Assembly: GCA_021737785.1 (NCBI GenBank)
Contig: JAIPDI010000001.1
Location: 1-64,000 of the forward strand
Length of the DNA stretch: 64,000 nucleotides
Direction of reading: 5' to 3'
Source of the DNA: Deltaproteobacteria bacterium
GTDB taxonomy: Bacteria > Desulfobacterota > DSM-4660 > Desulfatiglandales > Desulfatiglandaceae
In this document: positions 18,777 to 28,282 of the stretch, piece after piece
Layout of the letters: each line of letters begins with the position of its first letter
How positions within the stretch are numbered: the stretch's first letter is position 1
Made by a program: the position numbers and the translations under genes
Notes under the pieces: generated by a model
What the model was told of the DNA's origin: nothing
The model's input: only the letters and a program-made list of their open reading frames with translations
Database searches by the model: none

Positions 18777-20093
18777 TTATCGTGCCAGCAGGGAAGGAAG
18801 CCAGAGAACGATCTGGGGAAAGAAAAGGAGAAGCAGCGTCCCCACCGCTTGAAGCCCCATGAACTGTAACATACCGATGTAAATGTCTTTAAGGTCCCAT
18901 TCGGGCACGACACCCTTCAGCCAGTAGGAGGCCAATGCCACCGGGGGAGACAGCCACGCCGTCTGGAGGCATACCGCCACCAGAATGCTGAACCAGACAA
19001 GGTTGATCTCGAATGCCTGGACCACAGGGAGCACGATCGGAACCACGATAAGGACAATCGGGATCCATTCAAGGGGCCACCCCAGGATGAATATGACCAG
19101 CAGGATGATCAAAATGGTCCCGAATGGTCCCAGACCCAGCCCGATGAGGGCCTCGGTAATCATGGTCGGAGTTCCAAGGCGCGAGAAGACGGCCCCGAAA
19201 AAATTGGAGGCACCAACAAGAAAGACGACCATGCCGGTCACCTCCAGGGTCTGCATCCCTGCCTTGTAGACTCTGGCCCACGTGAATCGGCGGTATGCCA
19301 GGATGAGGACCACCGACCCGCATGCGCCCATCGCCGCGCCTTCGGTCGTGGTGGCCCATCCGAACAGGATACTCCCCAGGCACGCCATAACCAGCCCTGC
19401 GGGAGGCACGAGACCCACGCCGAGTTCTTTAAGGATGAGGAGGAAGGAACTCGCCCGCTGGTCCTTGGAAAGGGCCGGGCCCATATGAGGCTGGATGAAG
19501 CTCCGCAGCAGGGCATAGCCTCCGAAGAGAGTGGTCAACAGGAGTCCGGGCACTATGGCCGCAGCGAACAGGTCCACCACCGACACTCCCACGATAGGCC
19601 CCATGACCACCAGCATGACGCTCGGTGGAATAAGGATACCGAGCGTTCCGCCCGCAGTGATGATTCCGGAGGACATGCGCACGTCGTACCCGCACTTATT
19701 CATGGTGGGCGCGGCCATGACGCCGAGGAGCACGACCGAGGCGCCAACGATCCCGGTGGCGACGGCAAAAATCGCGGCGCTGATTGCCACTGCCAGGTAG
19801 AGGGACCCCCGCACCGGTGCCAGGAGAAGTTGGAATGCCCTGAACAGGCGTTCCATCATCCCCGATTCCTCCAAAATCAGCCCCATAAAAAGAAACAGCG
19901 GCACCGCCGCCCAGATCGGGTCCTCCATTAGCGAGAAGTATTGATATACCATCAGGTCGAAGACAATCCAACCGAAACCGATGTATCCAAACACGATTGA
20001 CAGGATGATGAGAGTGAATGCAACGGGAAAGCCGATGAACAGCGCCACTGAAAGGACGCATATGTAAACGAGGCCGAGCATCTCCGGGCTCAT
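18777..20093 (-). CDS. dctM: TRAP transporter large permease
   Basis: A 438-residue membrane protein with about twelve helices. It has DctM features such as GFPVAFTLIILS near the N-terminus, WAAVPLFLFMGLIL and GTLGILIPPSVMLVV. The ATG at 20093 overlaps the TGA of dctQ in ATGA, which fixes the start; the open frame running back to 20246 lies inside dctQ. Together with DctQ and DctP it forms a sodium-coupled importer for an organic acid. Confidence 0.93.
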   Translation of the reverse strand: MSPEMLGLVYICVLSVALFIGFPVAFTLIILSIVFGYIGFGWIVFDLMVYQYFSLMEDPIWAAVPLFLFMGLILEESGMMERLFRAFQLLLAPVRGSLYLAVAISAAIFAVATGIVGASVVLLGVMAAPTMNKCGYDVRMSSGIITAGGTLGILIPPSVMLVVMGPIVGVSVVDLFAAAIVPGLLLTTLFGGYALLRSFIQPHMGPALSKDQRASSFLLILKELGVGLVPPAGLVMACLGSILFGWATTTEGAAMGACGSVVLILAYRRFTWARVYKAGMQTLEVTGMVVFLVGASNFFGAVFSRLGTPTMITEALIGLGLGPFGTILIILLVIFILGWPLEWIPIVLIVVPIVLPVVQAFEINLVWFSILVAVCLQTAWLSPPVALASYWLKGVVPEWDLKDIYIGMLQFMGLQAVGTLLLLFFPQIVLWLPSLLAR

Positions 20094-20605
20094 AACCGAT
20101 GCCCCCGGAGCAATACATACAGGTTTTTCAGGAACTCGGAAATCCCCTGAAGAAGCAAGAGCGCCATTGCCACGGCCATCACCATCTTCAACGGATATAT
20201 GGGGGCCATCCACGCACTCGTGATTGCCCGTTCCCTTATCATCCACGATTCATGCGCGAACCGCAAGGCGAACCACAGGAAGATGGAGATCCCAGGGAAG
20301 AAACAGGTGACATAGAATACGGCGTTCAATGCCGCCTGGGTCCGGAGCGACCACTTATCCGAGATAAAGTCGATGGCGATATGCCCGCCTCGATAGAGGG
20401 CGTAAACCGCACCTGTCATCCCCAAGAGGCCGTTGAGCATATAACTGAGGTCCATCGCCCAAATTGTCGGGCTGATGAATAACTTGCGGACCATCACCTC
20501 ATAGACGAGAACGGCCATGAGAGGGATGACCAGCCACCAGGTGAGCCGTGCCAGCCAGAGCGTGATACTGTCCAGAACCTTTACGATCCTCTTAAGTGCG
20601 TGCAT
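20090..20605 (-). CDS. dctQ: TRAP transporter small permease
   Basis: A 171-residue protein with four transmembrane helices and the DctQ-type block GAVYALYRGGHIAIDFI. The ATG at 20605 has GAGG a few bases further upstream than usual; longer in-frame starts reach back to 20662 but add a soluble, unconserved stretch. It is translationally coupled to dctM. The gap of 246 bp to dctP is unusually long for a TRAP operon and has no gene in it. Confidence 0.88.
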   Translation of the reverse strand: MHALKRIVKVLDSITLWLARLTWWLVIPLMAVLVYEVMVRKLFISPTIWAMDLSYMLNGLLGMTGAVYALYRGGHIAIDFISDKWSLRTQAALNAVFYVTCFFPGISIFLWFALRFAHESWMIRERAITSAWMAPIYPLKMVMAVAMALLLLQGISEFLKNLYVLLRGHRL

Positions 20606-20851
20606 CCTAAAAACCTCAGTCCATGTCCATCCCAACGACCTCACCGAGGGTTCGACCTCCACTTGTTACGCCGTCATTGGCCGCTTCACGCTATCTACAC
20701 TTCGTTTTCACCCACCTCTCGATAGCCGAAGCCTGCGGCACCGGCACAGCAAACTCCCCACTCAGTTTCAGCTTTAATATTGCATACAAGGCTGCGCCGG
20801 GTGCCGCAAAGGAAATTCGCGGTGCCCCTGATCCTTACGGCGTTGGAATTG

Positions 20852-21976
20852 CTACTTTTTGCCCTCCACCAGGAAAACGGAGCTATTGAGGGACGCCTTC
20901 CAATACGGGCGGATCAGGTCAGCGTAATCGCGTTGAGAGTCCAAAACCTTCTTGAAGAAGGGGTCTTTGGTATACTTTTCCAGCACCTCGTCAGTCGCCT
21001 TCATGTAGGCGGTGAAGATTTCTGGCGGCACATCGTGAACGATGACGCCATATTCTTCTGTGGCCTTCTTCAAGAGCTTGCCGTTATCTTCAAGCAATCG
21101 ATAAAAAGTTTCCAAAACAGTAGCCCGGGAACAGATCTCTATCATCTTCTGCAAATCGGGTGAAAGCTTGTTCCAAAAATCCTTGTTGATGATCAACTCC
21201 CACGTCGAGATCGGGAAGTGTGCGCCCTGGAGATAGTAGTGTTTCCATATCTGGTGGAAACCCAAGGGGATATCATCGTATGGGCTCCCCCACTGCGCGC
21301 CGTCGATGACGCCCCGCTGACCCGCCGGAAGAATTTCACCGCCAGGCAAAAATGTTGCCGGAACTCCGATCTTCTTCCAGGTCTCGGCCACAAGACCCGG
21401 GCCCGACCGATAGCGGCGGCCCTGAAGATCCTTCAGGCTTTCTATCGGTTTCTTGAACCATCCCACGCTGAGCGGGCCATGGAAGCCCACCGGAAAGGCC
21501 ACCAGGTTCATCTTGATGATGTCACGAAAATACTCTTCATGAAGCTCACGGCCAGGCCCGAATATCAGCCAGGTCATATGGCCGAACTGATCAATGCCGA
21601 CTTTGCTCCCGCCACCCGCGGGCGGTGCGCCGAAGAGGGCGCCGGCCATGTTCTTTCCCGCGAAATATTGGGCATACGTAGCGCCTGCTTCCACCGTACC
21701 TGTGTTCACCGCGTCTGGGATCCGCGCCGTCGGGACGATGGCGCCGTCCGGGAAGACCTCAATGTCAAGGCGTCCGTCCGACATGACCCGAACCGCCTCT
21801 GCGAGCCGAGCCACCGATTGAAAGGATAGACTGACATTTGGCGCAGCCGTTTGTACCCGCATCTTTATGGCGGCGGCCATCACCGACGGCGTGGACCACG
21901 CGCCAAGAAGAAGGCATACTGCGGGTATCACCAAAAGCAAAACAATAACCCTGTCCCTCAATTTCTGCCAATCCAT
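20852..21976 (-). CDS. dctP: TRAP transporter substrate-binding protein
   Basis: A 374-residue periplasmic protein. An N-terminal signal peptide (hydrophobic residues 9-27) is followed by the DctP/TtgY fold pattern: VFPDGAIVPTARIPDAVNTG, SLKDLQGRRYRSGPG and a binding-helix region with GAQWGSPYDD. The latter is reminiscent of TRAP binding proteins for keto acids or aromatic acids, but the ligand is not determined. AAGGAGG precedes ATG 21976. It is the first gene of the dctPQM set. Confidence 0.93.
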   Translation of the reverse strand: MDWQKLRDRVIVLLLVIPAVCLLLGAWSTPSVMAAAIKMRVQTAAPNVSLSFQSVARLAEAVRVMSDGRLDIEVFPDGAIVPTARIPDAVNTGTVEAGATYAQYFAGKNMAGALFGAPPAGGGSKVGIDQFGHMTWLIFGPGRELHEEYFRDIIKMNLVAFPVGFHGPLSVGWFKKPIESLKDLQGRRYRSGPGLVAETWKKIGVPATFLPGGEILPAGQRGVIDGAQWGSPYDDIPLGFHQIWKHYYLQGAHFPISTWELIINKDFWNKLSPDLQKMIEICSRATVLETFYRLLEDNGKLLKKATEEYGVIVHDVPPEIFTAYMKATDEVLEKYTKDPFFKKVLDSQRDYADLIRPYWKASLNSSVFLVEGKK

Positions 21977-22019
21977 AACCGAACCTCCTTAAAAGTTAAA
22001 GGTTAGTAAAAATTTAACA

Positions 22020-22034
22020 GCAATCGCCTTTCCA
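22020..22034 (-). promoter_or_regulatory. Candidate sigma-54 promoter for dctPQM
   Basis: The minus strand reads TGGAAAGGCGATTGC, with GG and GC separated by ten bases as needed for sigma-54 recognition; the -12 half (TTGC) is a full match and the -24 half (TGGAAA) partial. The dctP start codon lies 43 bp downstream. The rest of the 350-bp spacer (21977-22326) shows no gene. Confidence 0.4.
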
Positions 22035-22326
22035 TCAATCCATACGACCATTTTAAAAGGGACACTTTAAATTGTTATTTCACCCCGACTATAGGCGTTA
22101 ACTGGACTGGCAAATGGGACTAAAGCTCGCTGTTTTACGAACAGATTATTATCAGAGGCTCCATATCCCGGCTTGTAGGTCTGCTTGGCAGGCTCAATAT
22201 TAAGGTACGTCAATGGTTTCCTCGGATCCAGGCTTTAACATTATGATCGCCGAATTCGAAAAAATTGAAATGGCCCAAGTGGCATGGACCACCAGATAAA
22301 AAATTCTACGTGTTATGCCGCTCCAA

Positions 22327-23010
22327 TTACATAATTTCCTCCTCCGCTGAAGCGATTTCTCCCATTCGTTTCATCGCAAACCTCGGAAGTCCTTCGTAGA
22401 GTCCTAAAAAGTTGTCATTAATCTCGTTATTCACCCGTTCAAACAGATTCTCCCCCTGGGCATCGCACTCAACTATAAAGGGGCCGAATTTTTCCACTTC
22501 CAGAACCCATATCGCCTGAGCGAGTCCCAGCTCCTTTTTCCAGGCAACGTCTTTCACACTTAAGATTCCCCTGCCATAAATCGCACCCATTCCGTAACCG
22601 ATAGTCGTCAGATAGATGGCACCATTTGGCTGGAAGCATTTCTTGTATACTTCTGAGGACATTCCGCCTTTTCCGATGAGTATGCGAATTTTGTACCGCT
22701 TTAGAAACTCTGACATATACTTGGCAAACCGAAAGCTTGCGGTTCCGGTAATAGATGGCACATGGTAAACCCCGGGCTCGATCTCTTTCACCGTGGGCGA
22801 GGCGTTGATTGTTGCTCCTCCAAGGGCGCCTATATCGATAGGCGGCTCTTTCTTCTTCTCAAAAATCATATCATAGAGACCTTCGCGTCCGGTAAACACA
22901 AGTCCATTCAAGAAAACGGCATCCCCAACCTTGAGGGGTGAAATATCACTCTCGCTCACAGGAAGCGTTAGATTGAACTCACGCAGCACTTTTTGATTTT
23001 TACCTTCCAT
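22327..23010 (-). CDS. Class I fumarate hydratase, C-terminal (beta) subunit
   Basis: A 227-residue protein matching the beta half of iron-sulfur fumarases and related L(+)-tartrate dehydratases: the conserved block LNGLVFTGREGLYD, then GPTINASP-like GGATINASPT and GKGGMSSEVYKKC. In class I enzymes this domain completes the active site of the alpha subunit. GGAGG precedes ATG 23010. The linked alpha gene and the sdh operon nearby favour fumarase over tartrate dehydratase. Confidence 0.9.
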   Translation of the reverse strand: MEGKNQKVLREFNLTLPVSESDISPLKVGDAVFLNGLVFTGREGLYDMIFEKKKEPPIDIGALGGATINASPTVKEIEPGVYHVPSITGTASFRFAKYMSEFLKRYKIRILIGKGGMSSEVYKKCFQPNGAIYLTTIGYGMGAIYGRGILSVKDVAWKKELGLAQAIWVLEVEKFGPFIVECDAQGENLFERVNNEINDNFLGLYEGLPRFAMKRMGEIASAEEEIM

Positions 23011-23072
23011 GTAATCAGACCTCCGGTCATCAAACTGAGATTGCGATTAGAATTCAATAATTGATTCTGGTA

Positions 23073-24002
23073 TTATTCAATGGTTTCTCTTCGGTAGTAC
23101 GGTGTAAACCAACGGGGATCTTCTCTAAATTCCGTGATATTGTCGGCAAAAATGCGTACCGTTTTTCTTCTCTGGGCATAACAGAACTGCTGAATACCGA
23201 CCGGCATTCCGCCTGTATGCGCATAGGCGACTTCAATATGAACATCCAGTACCGCTGAGTTCCCTGGAAACCCCATCGGCCCGAAACCGGCGTTGGCCCC
23301 AATTTCTGCCAATTCCTCTTCCAGGCTTGCAATTTCGGGATCCGGGTTTCGATCTCCCACAATGCGCAAGCAGGCCGCTTCTTTTGCCAACCGGACACAT
23401 ACATCTTTTGTGCCGCCCACACCGACCCCTATGGTTGCCGGCTGGCATGCCATGCCCCGGCGAAGGAACTCGGCTAATGAATCGAGAAAGAAGCGCTTTA
23501 GACCGGGAATGCCGTCTGCGGGGAATAGCATCCGATAATCGCCGCCGAACAGACCGCCTTTATGCGTCACCGTGATATCCATCCAATCTGCATTAGGTTC
23601 AAAACTGTAATCCACCGTGGGAGCGTGAATGCCCACGTTATTATTATTATCCTTTCTTGTAAATGGATGAACCCGGTTGGGGCGTAATGGGATGCTGGCG
23701 GTTGTGTCCGCAGTAGCCTGTCGAAGCGATTTCTCAAGTTGAACCATCCCACCCTCTATGACTGCATGATTTCCGATCTTTACGTAATAACGCGGTAGAC
23801 CCGTATCTGCACACATGGCAACGCGATCCTCAGTGGCGGCATCGTAATTTTCCAGAATCTTTCCCAACACGTAGCTTGAAAGCTGATTTGTCTCATTTTT
23901 TGAAAGTTGCTCGACTTTTTGATAAGCATCCTTTGGGATATCAATGGCCGCCCTGACATTCAGTTCCCGCGCAGCATCCAGTATAATATTTTCTCTTATC
24001 AT
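23073..24002 (-). CDS. Class I fumarate hydratase, N-terminal (alpha) subunit
   Basis: A 309-residue protein with the oxygen-sensitive [4Fe-4S] fumarase alpha pattern: MCADTGLPRYYVKIG holds a cluster-ligand Cys, and GVGVGGTKDVCVRLAKEA a second. It hydrates fumarate to malate in the cytoplasm, linking to the Sdh/Frd complex. AAGGAG precedes the ATG at 24002. The beta subunit begins 62 bp downstream. Confidence 0.92.
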   Translation of the reverse strand: MIRENIILDAARELNVRAAIDIPKDAYQKVEQLSKNETNQLSSYVLGKILENYDAATEDRVAMCADTGLPRYYVKIGNHAVIEGGMVQLEKSLRQATADTTASIPLRPNRVHPFTRKDNNNNVGIHAPTVDYSFEPNADWMDITVTHKGGLFGGDYRMLFPADGIPGLKRFFLDSLAEFLRRGMACQPATIGVGVGGTKDVCVRLAKEAACLRIVGDRNPDPEIASLEEELAEIGANAGFGPMGFPGNSAVLDVHIEVAYAHTGGMPVGIQQFCYAQRRKTVRIFADNITEFREDPRWFTPYYRRETIE

Positions 24003-24216
24003 TATTAATGACTCCTTAGGACATTATTGTGGTGATATCCGTCGTTCTTAGTTGACGTAAACGGAGTGAGTCGACAGTCCTTTTCTAGCCTATTTATACT
24101 TCTTATGGTCGCTATCTTCCCCCATTGCATGATGGAAGAAAATTTAGATGTCTTATCTTTTAAGCAAACTCTGTACCAACTGCATGCCACGCTGTAACCC
24201 ATCGGAAATTCACCTT

Positions 24217-24231
24217 GTTTTGTTTCAAAAC
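24217..24231. promoter_or_regulatory. 15-bp perfect inverted repeat upstream of fumarase
   Basis: GTTTTG-TTT-CAAAAC, six-base arms around three bases, 215 bp upstream of the fumarase alpha start. It could be an operator; no regulator can be assigned. The surrounding spacer (24003-24361) otherwise shows no gene. Confidence 0.3.
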
Positions 24232-24361
24232 GCATAAATGACTTCCATCGATCAAAACATAAACCCAATAACTGACGGATTTGCCCAATTTTGGGCATAT
24301 ACAAAAATGGAACGAACGTACGGGGAGTCACTTGATATGGATGTGGCAGGTTTCAGATGTT

Positions 24362-24621
24362 TCAACGAGTACATAAGAACAGTGCCATGCCCTGTGTATT
24401 GATAACCTTCTGAACTGGACAACCACTCGATCCCCTTCCCAAAACGGAAACCCACTGACCGCCCCCCACGGTTCTTCATGGACGAAAGCCTTCCCGTCGG
24501 ATTTCTTCCAGTACCTGATTCCTCCTTCTTTTCCCAGAATACCCGGAACCCCGCAGACCGATTTTTCTTTCCGCTTTTGATGAATCATATTGCAGGAAAC
24601 ACCGCATGTTCCATTTGACAT
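24362..24621 (-). pseudogene. Decayed NfeD-like C-terminal domain fragment
   Basis: The translated block KEKSVCGVPGILGKEGGIRY followed by WKKSDGKAFVHEEPWGAVSG closely matches the intact NfeD-like protein encoded at 33517-33825. The transmembrane N-terminus present there is missing, and after GDRVVVQ the match continues in another frame (QKVINTQGMALF then stop at 24362), so there is also a frameshift. It is a remnant of a paralog or of a duplicated segment. Confidence 0.7.
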
Positions 24622-24797
24622 AAGGGTGCTTTTTCGAACGCATCAATTGATCAGAGGGCATTGTTTCTTTATTGCCAGTTGGATGCAAAAAGTGTATTTA
24701 ATATTGATTAAGGAACGCCACGCGATGTCGATTCAGAGGGTAACCCCTCAAAGCATCCAGGTTGGAAAATTTATCCGTTTTTCAGAGGAGTAAGAGC

Positions 24798-26258
24798 TTG
24801 CATCCCATCCGCATGACCATTCGCGCGCAGATTATGATCGCGTTTATTATCACTTTCGCGTTCATGGCCGGGATTATTGCGGTCAACTATGGATACATCC
24901 ACCGCCTGTCGCGATCCATGCAGTTGTTCGAGGTGGCCGGTGAACTCAACAGCACCCTTTTGGAGATGCGACGGTATGAGAAAAACTACTTCCTCTACCG
25001 TCAGGAGTTCAACTACGAAGAGAATGTCACCTATACCAACCGGCTGGCCATGATCCTTCAGCGGGAGAAGGAGGCCCTGGTCGAGGCCATCGGCAGTGAA
25101 AACTACGGGAAAGCCCTCAAAAATGTCGAGGAGTATTCGACGAAGATGGTCCAACTTCGCGAGGCCTCCTGCGCGGTGGGGGATTGCGCCCCGCTCGAAA
25201 GCCTGATCCGCGGTATCGGGCATAATCTCCTTCTCCTGGCCGATGAATTTCTCGCTACGGAGCGCAGAGACATTGACAGGCTTCTCGTGCAGATGACGCC
25301 CCTTCCCCTCATCGGTTTTCTGATGCTCGTGCTGTTGTCGGGATTTGTTCTATTTTTTATCGGTGAAAAGGTCATCCGTCCTCTGGCAAGAATCACCCGA
25401 GAGTCCGAAGCCGTGGCCCGAGGTGCTTTTCAGCGCATCACGCCCTATGGGGATGCCAAAAACGAGATTCACCACCTGGTGTCAGCCATCAACCGGATGA
25501 TGGAGGAGTTGGAAAAACGGCAGGAACAGCTCATCCAGTCCCGCAAGATTGCCTCCATCGGCACCCTGACCGCGGGCATCGCCCACGAAATCAACAATCC
25601 GGTCAACAACCTTTCGCTGATTCTGGAATCCCTGGTGGAAGACGGCGACAACATGGACAACGATGAACGCCGGGGGCTTTATCAGGAGGCCATGGATCAG
25701 GCCGACAGGACCAGCGAGATCGTCAAAAATCTCCTCGAATTTTCAAGGGCGAGCCACCCGCGTCTGGAAGACGTGGATCCCTCGGAAGTGGTGGAAAAAA
25801 CCGCCCGTCTGCTCCGCAATGAGATGGAATTGCGAAAAATCCGGTTCACTAAAGAAATCCAGCCTGGGTTGCCCAAGGTCCGCATGGACAAGGACGGCCT
25901 CCAGCAGGTCCTGCTCAATCTGTTCATGAATGCCATTCAGGCCATGGAATCCGATGGCGAGCTGAAGGCAATGGTAGGACCGGCGGACACACCCGGCGAG
26001 ATCCGTATCGACGTCGTTGATAACGGGCCGGGCATCCCACCGGAAATTATTGAGCAGATCTTCGACCCCTTTTTCACCACCAAGAAAGAAGGTGTGGGAA
26101 CCGGGTTGGGCCTTTCGGTGAGCTACAACATCATTAAAAAGAACGGGGGCAGGATCGAATTGGAGAGCCAGCCCGGCCATGGGGCACGCTTTTCCATTTT
26201 TCTGCCGCTGACAGGTGCATTGTTCAACGGGGAACAGGAATGGACCGATTCAAGATAG
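24798..26258 (+). CDS. Membrane sensor histidine kinase (NtrB-like)
   Basis: About 486 residues. A first transmembrane helix ([16 protein letters not shown]) is followed by a roughly 150-residue helical periplasmic sensor, a second helix near residue 185, a HAMP linker, then HisKA with the phosphoacceptor His in [14 protein letters not shown]. The HATPase domain has [16 protein letters not shown] and [14 protein letters not shown] at 24798 is the chosen start because GAGGAG (24785-24790) is seven bases before it; an earlier TTG (24762) has no such site. It overlaps the next gene by 19 bases and is the evident partner of that NtrC-type regulator. Confidence 0.92.
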   Translation: MHPIRMTIRAQIMIAFIITFAFMAGIIAVNYGYIHRLSRSMQLFEVAGELNSTLLEMRRYEKNYFLYRQEFNYEENVTYTNRLAMILQREKEALVEAIGSENYGKALKNVEEYSTKMVQLREASCAVGDCAPLESLIRGIGHNLLLLADEFLATERRDIDRLLVQMTPLPLIGFLMLVLLSGFVLFFIGEKVIRPLARITRESEAVARGAFQRITPYGDAKNEIHHLVSAINRMMEELEKRQEQLIQSRKIASIGTLTAGIAHEINNPVNNLSLILESLVEDGDNMDNDERRGLYQEAMDQADRTSEIVKNLLEFSRASHPRLEDVDPSEVVEKTARLLRNEMELRKIRFTKEIQPGLPKVRMDKDGLQQVLLNLFMNAIQAMESDGELKAMVGPADTPGEIRIDVVDNGPGIPPEIIEQIFDPFFTTKKEGVGTGLGLSVSYNIIKKNGGRIELESQPGHGARFSIFLPLTGALFNGEQEWTDSR

Positions 26259-27586
26259 CCATAATAGACGATGAATCCATTGTCTGCAGGGAGATCAAAC
26301 GGGGCCTGTCCAGGGAAGGCTACCATGTGGAAACCTTTGCGGACGCCGAGTCGGGTCTGAGCGCCTTTGAACGGGAGGCCTTCGATCTGGTGCTCTGCGA
26401 CCTCCGGCTCCCGGGACTGGGCGGACAGGATGTGCTGAAGCACATCCGCACCCATTACCCCCGCACCGAGGTCATCCTCATCACCGGATACGGCTCCGTG
26501 GATTCAGCCATCGAGGCGATCCGGGCCGGGGCCTTCCATTATGTGGCAAAACCGGTGAAAATGGCCGAGATCCGGCTTCTGGTCAAACGGGCACTGGATA
26601 AGGTGGCCCTGGTTCGCGAAAAGGAGGCCCTCAAGGAGGCCCTCTTCGCCAGGGACCGACCGACTGAGATCGTAGGGCGCAGCAAGGCGATGAATGAGGT
26701 GTTTCGGCTCATCGAAAAGGTTGCGCCGTTGGACTGCACTGTGCTCATCCAGGGAGAAAGCGGCACCGGCAAGGAGATGGTTGCCCGGGCCCTGCACCGT
26801 CGAAGTCAAAGAAACAAGGGGCCTTTTGTGTCTTTCAACTGCGGCGGTTTTACCGAGGAGTTGATCAGCAACGAGCTGTTCGGCCATGAAAAGGGCGCTT
26901 TTACCGGCGCCAACGAAACAAAAATCGGCCTCCTGGAGGCCGCCCACACGGGGACCATCTTCCTCGACGAAATCAGCGAGATGCCGGCCACCATGCAGGT
27001 CAAACTGCTTCGGTTTGTCGAAGAACGCGTGTTGCTGCGTGTGGGCGGCGTAAAGCCGCTGCCGGTGGATGTCCGTCTGCTCGCAGCCAGCAATCAGGAT
27101 CTGGCGGACATGGTCAAGAGACGCGCGTTCCGGGAAGACCTCTTCTACCGACTCAATGTCGTGGGCATCACCTTGCCGCCGCTCCGGACCCGGCGGGACG
27201 ATATTCCCCTCCTTGTGCGGCATTTTCTCGAAAAATACAGCCACGCCTTTGCCAAGGAGGTCAAGGGGGTTTCCTCCGAGGTCATGCAGATCCTCTCCAG
27301 ATATCCCTTTCCCGGCAATGTAAGAGAACTGGAAAACATTGTCGAGCGCGCCATCGCCCTGTCCGAAGAAACCGAGATCTCGGTGCGCGATCTCCCTTCC
27401 GATCTCCAGGCGCTTTCCATCAGCAGTCTGGAAAAAAATCACTGGCTGTCATTGGAAGAGAAAGAAAAAGAATATATCCGCGAGGTGTTGGTCCAGACCG
27501 ATTACAACAGGAACCTCGCCGCCGAAATTCTGGGCCTGCCCCGGACCACTCTCTGGCGCAAGATGAAGCGCTTCGGCCTCGAATGA
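26240..27586 (+). CDS. NtrC-family sigma-54-dependent response regulator
   Basis: A 448-residue protein: an N-terminal receiver (acidic pair in IIDDES, phosphoacceptor Asp in LVLCDLRLPG, Lys in VAKPVK), a AAA+ sigma-54 activation domain with GESGTGKE, GAFTGA and FLDEISEM, and a Fis-type helix-turn-helix (LAAEILGLPRTTLWRKMKRF). It overlaps the kinase gene. The likely target is the operon starting at 27836, where two identical-type palindromes lie between this gene and the next. Confidence 0.95.
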   Translation: MDRFKIAIIDDESIVCREIKRGLSREGYHVETFADAESGLSAFEREAFDLVLCDLRLPGLGGQDVLKHIRTHYPRTEVILITGYGSVDSAIEAIRAGAFHYVAKPVKMAEIRLLVKRALDKVALVREKEALKEALFARDRPTEIVGRSKAMNEVFRLIEKVAPLDCTVLIQGESGTGKEMVARALHRRSQRNKGPFVSFNCGGFTEELISNELFGHEKGAFTGANETKIGLLEAAHTGTIFLDEISEMPATMQVKLLRFVEERVLLRVGGVKPLPVDVRLLAASNQDLADMVKRRAFREDLFYRLNVVGITLPPLRTRRDDIPLLVRHFLEKYSHAFAKEVKGVSSEVMQILSRYPFPGNVRELENIVERAIALSEETEISVRDLPSDLQALSISSLEKNHWLSLEEKEKEYIREVLVQTDYNRNLAAEILGLPRTTLWRKMKRFGLE

Positions 27587-27622
27587 GGCCTTTCCCATTG
27601 CCCTGTCGACGTCTATCATCCT

Positions 27623-27635
27623 TTTCAGTATGAAA
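27623..27635. promoter_or_regulatory. Palindromic candidate enhancer site, copy 1
   Basis: TTTCA-GTA-TGAAA, a perfect inverted repeat with three central bases. With copy 2 it gives the consensus TTTCAGWATGAAAC. Placed directly after the NtrC-type gene and about 155 bp upstream of the promoter-like element at 27783, as expected for an upstream activating sequence. Confidence 0.55.
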
Positions 27636-27702
27636 CATGGGTCTTAACCTATTTAAATCCTTAGCTATCCTTCCAGATTAACTCCATTTCTTGTCCCCGC
27701 CT

Positions 27703-27717
27703 GTTTCAGAATGAAAC
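27703..27717. promoter_or_regulatory. Palindromic candidate enhancer site, copy 2
   Basis: GTTTCA-GAA-TGAAAC, perfect six-base arms. Centre-to-centre distance to copy 1 is 81 bp, and about 80 bp separate it from the promoter-like element at 27783. Confidence 0.55.
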
Positions 27718-27782
27718 CTTTTAGAAACCCCCGCCAATGGCTCTTAGGATTAAGCTATTGATATAAAAAGAGTTATTTCGTT

Positions 27783-27797
27783 TGGTATGCATATTGT
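27783..27797 (+). promoter_or_regulatory. Candidate sigma-54 promoter of the usp-RR-SLC13 operon
   Basis: TGGTATGCATATTGT has GG and G separated as in sigma-54 promoters, but the -12 element reads TTGT rather than TTGC. It lies 38 bp before the start of the UspA-like gene, downstream of two palindromes. A sigma-70 promoter in the same AT-rich stretch cannot be excluded. Confidence 0.4.
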
Positions 27798-27835
27798 ATA
27801 TTTGCAGGCGACAGGCACAGGCAGGGGAGACCGCA

Positions 27836-28282
27836 ATGCTGCAAAAGAAGATACTCGTCCCGCTAAGGACCTCGGAAAAAAGTCTCAAGGGTGTCCATCA
27901 TGCCCTGGCCCTGGCCAAACGACTCGGGGCCCGGGTTTACATTCTTCAGCAGGCCGCATCCACGGAAGCGGAAGACCCCCTTGGATCGGTTCTGGAGGAG
28001 GCCCTGATCGACCTGATCAACAGCGCCCGGGACGCCGGCCTGACCTTGTCGCACCATGTCGCAACCAGGAATTTGAAAGAGGAGATCGTGGGCATGGCGA
28101 GGGAAGAGGGGATTGACCTGATGGTGTTCGAGACAGACGACGAGATCGGCAGGCGGCTCCTGGGACAGGTCAAACCCCTGGTGGCGAGCCAGATCATTCA
28201 GGTCAAGGAAAAGGTTGTCAGCGATTGCCTGATCGGCGATGCCCCACAGGAAACTTATGGGATCGGCATTGAAAATGTTTAG
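27836..28282 (+). CDS. UspA-like universal stress protein
   Basis: A 148-residue soluble protein starting KKILVPLRTSEKS, typical of the first strand of the Usp fold, with a helix HHALALAKRLGARVYIL after it. The C-terminal ATP-binding motif G-2x-G-9x-G(S/T) of UspA is not well preserved here (VFETDDEIGRRLLGQV), so it may not bind ATP. GGGGAG precedes the ATG at 27836; the longer frame from 27782 would include the promoter. It opens a co-directional set of seven genes. Confidence 0.72.
   Translation: MLQKKILVPLRTSEKSLKGVHHALALAKRLGARVYILQQAASTEAEDPLGSVLEEALIDLINSARDAGLTLSHHVATRNLKEEIVGMAREEGIDLMVFETDDEIGRRLLGQVKPLVASQIIQVKEKVVSDCLIGDAPQETYGIGIENV

Noticed and set aside
24160-24200. Possible sigma-54 promoter of fumarase (minus strand TGGCATGCAGTTGGT)
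   Set aside because: The -12 part is TGGT and the leader would be about 170 nt; too weak to list next to the better matches.
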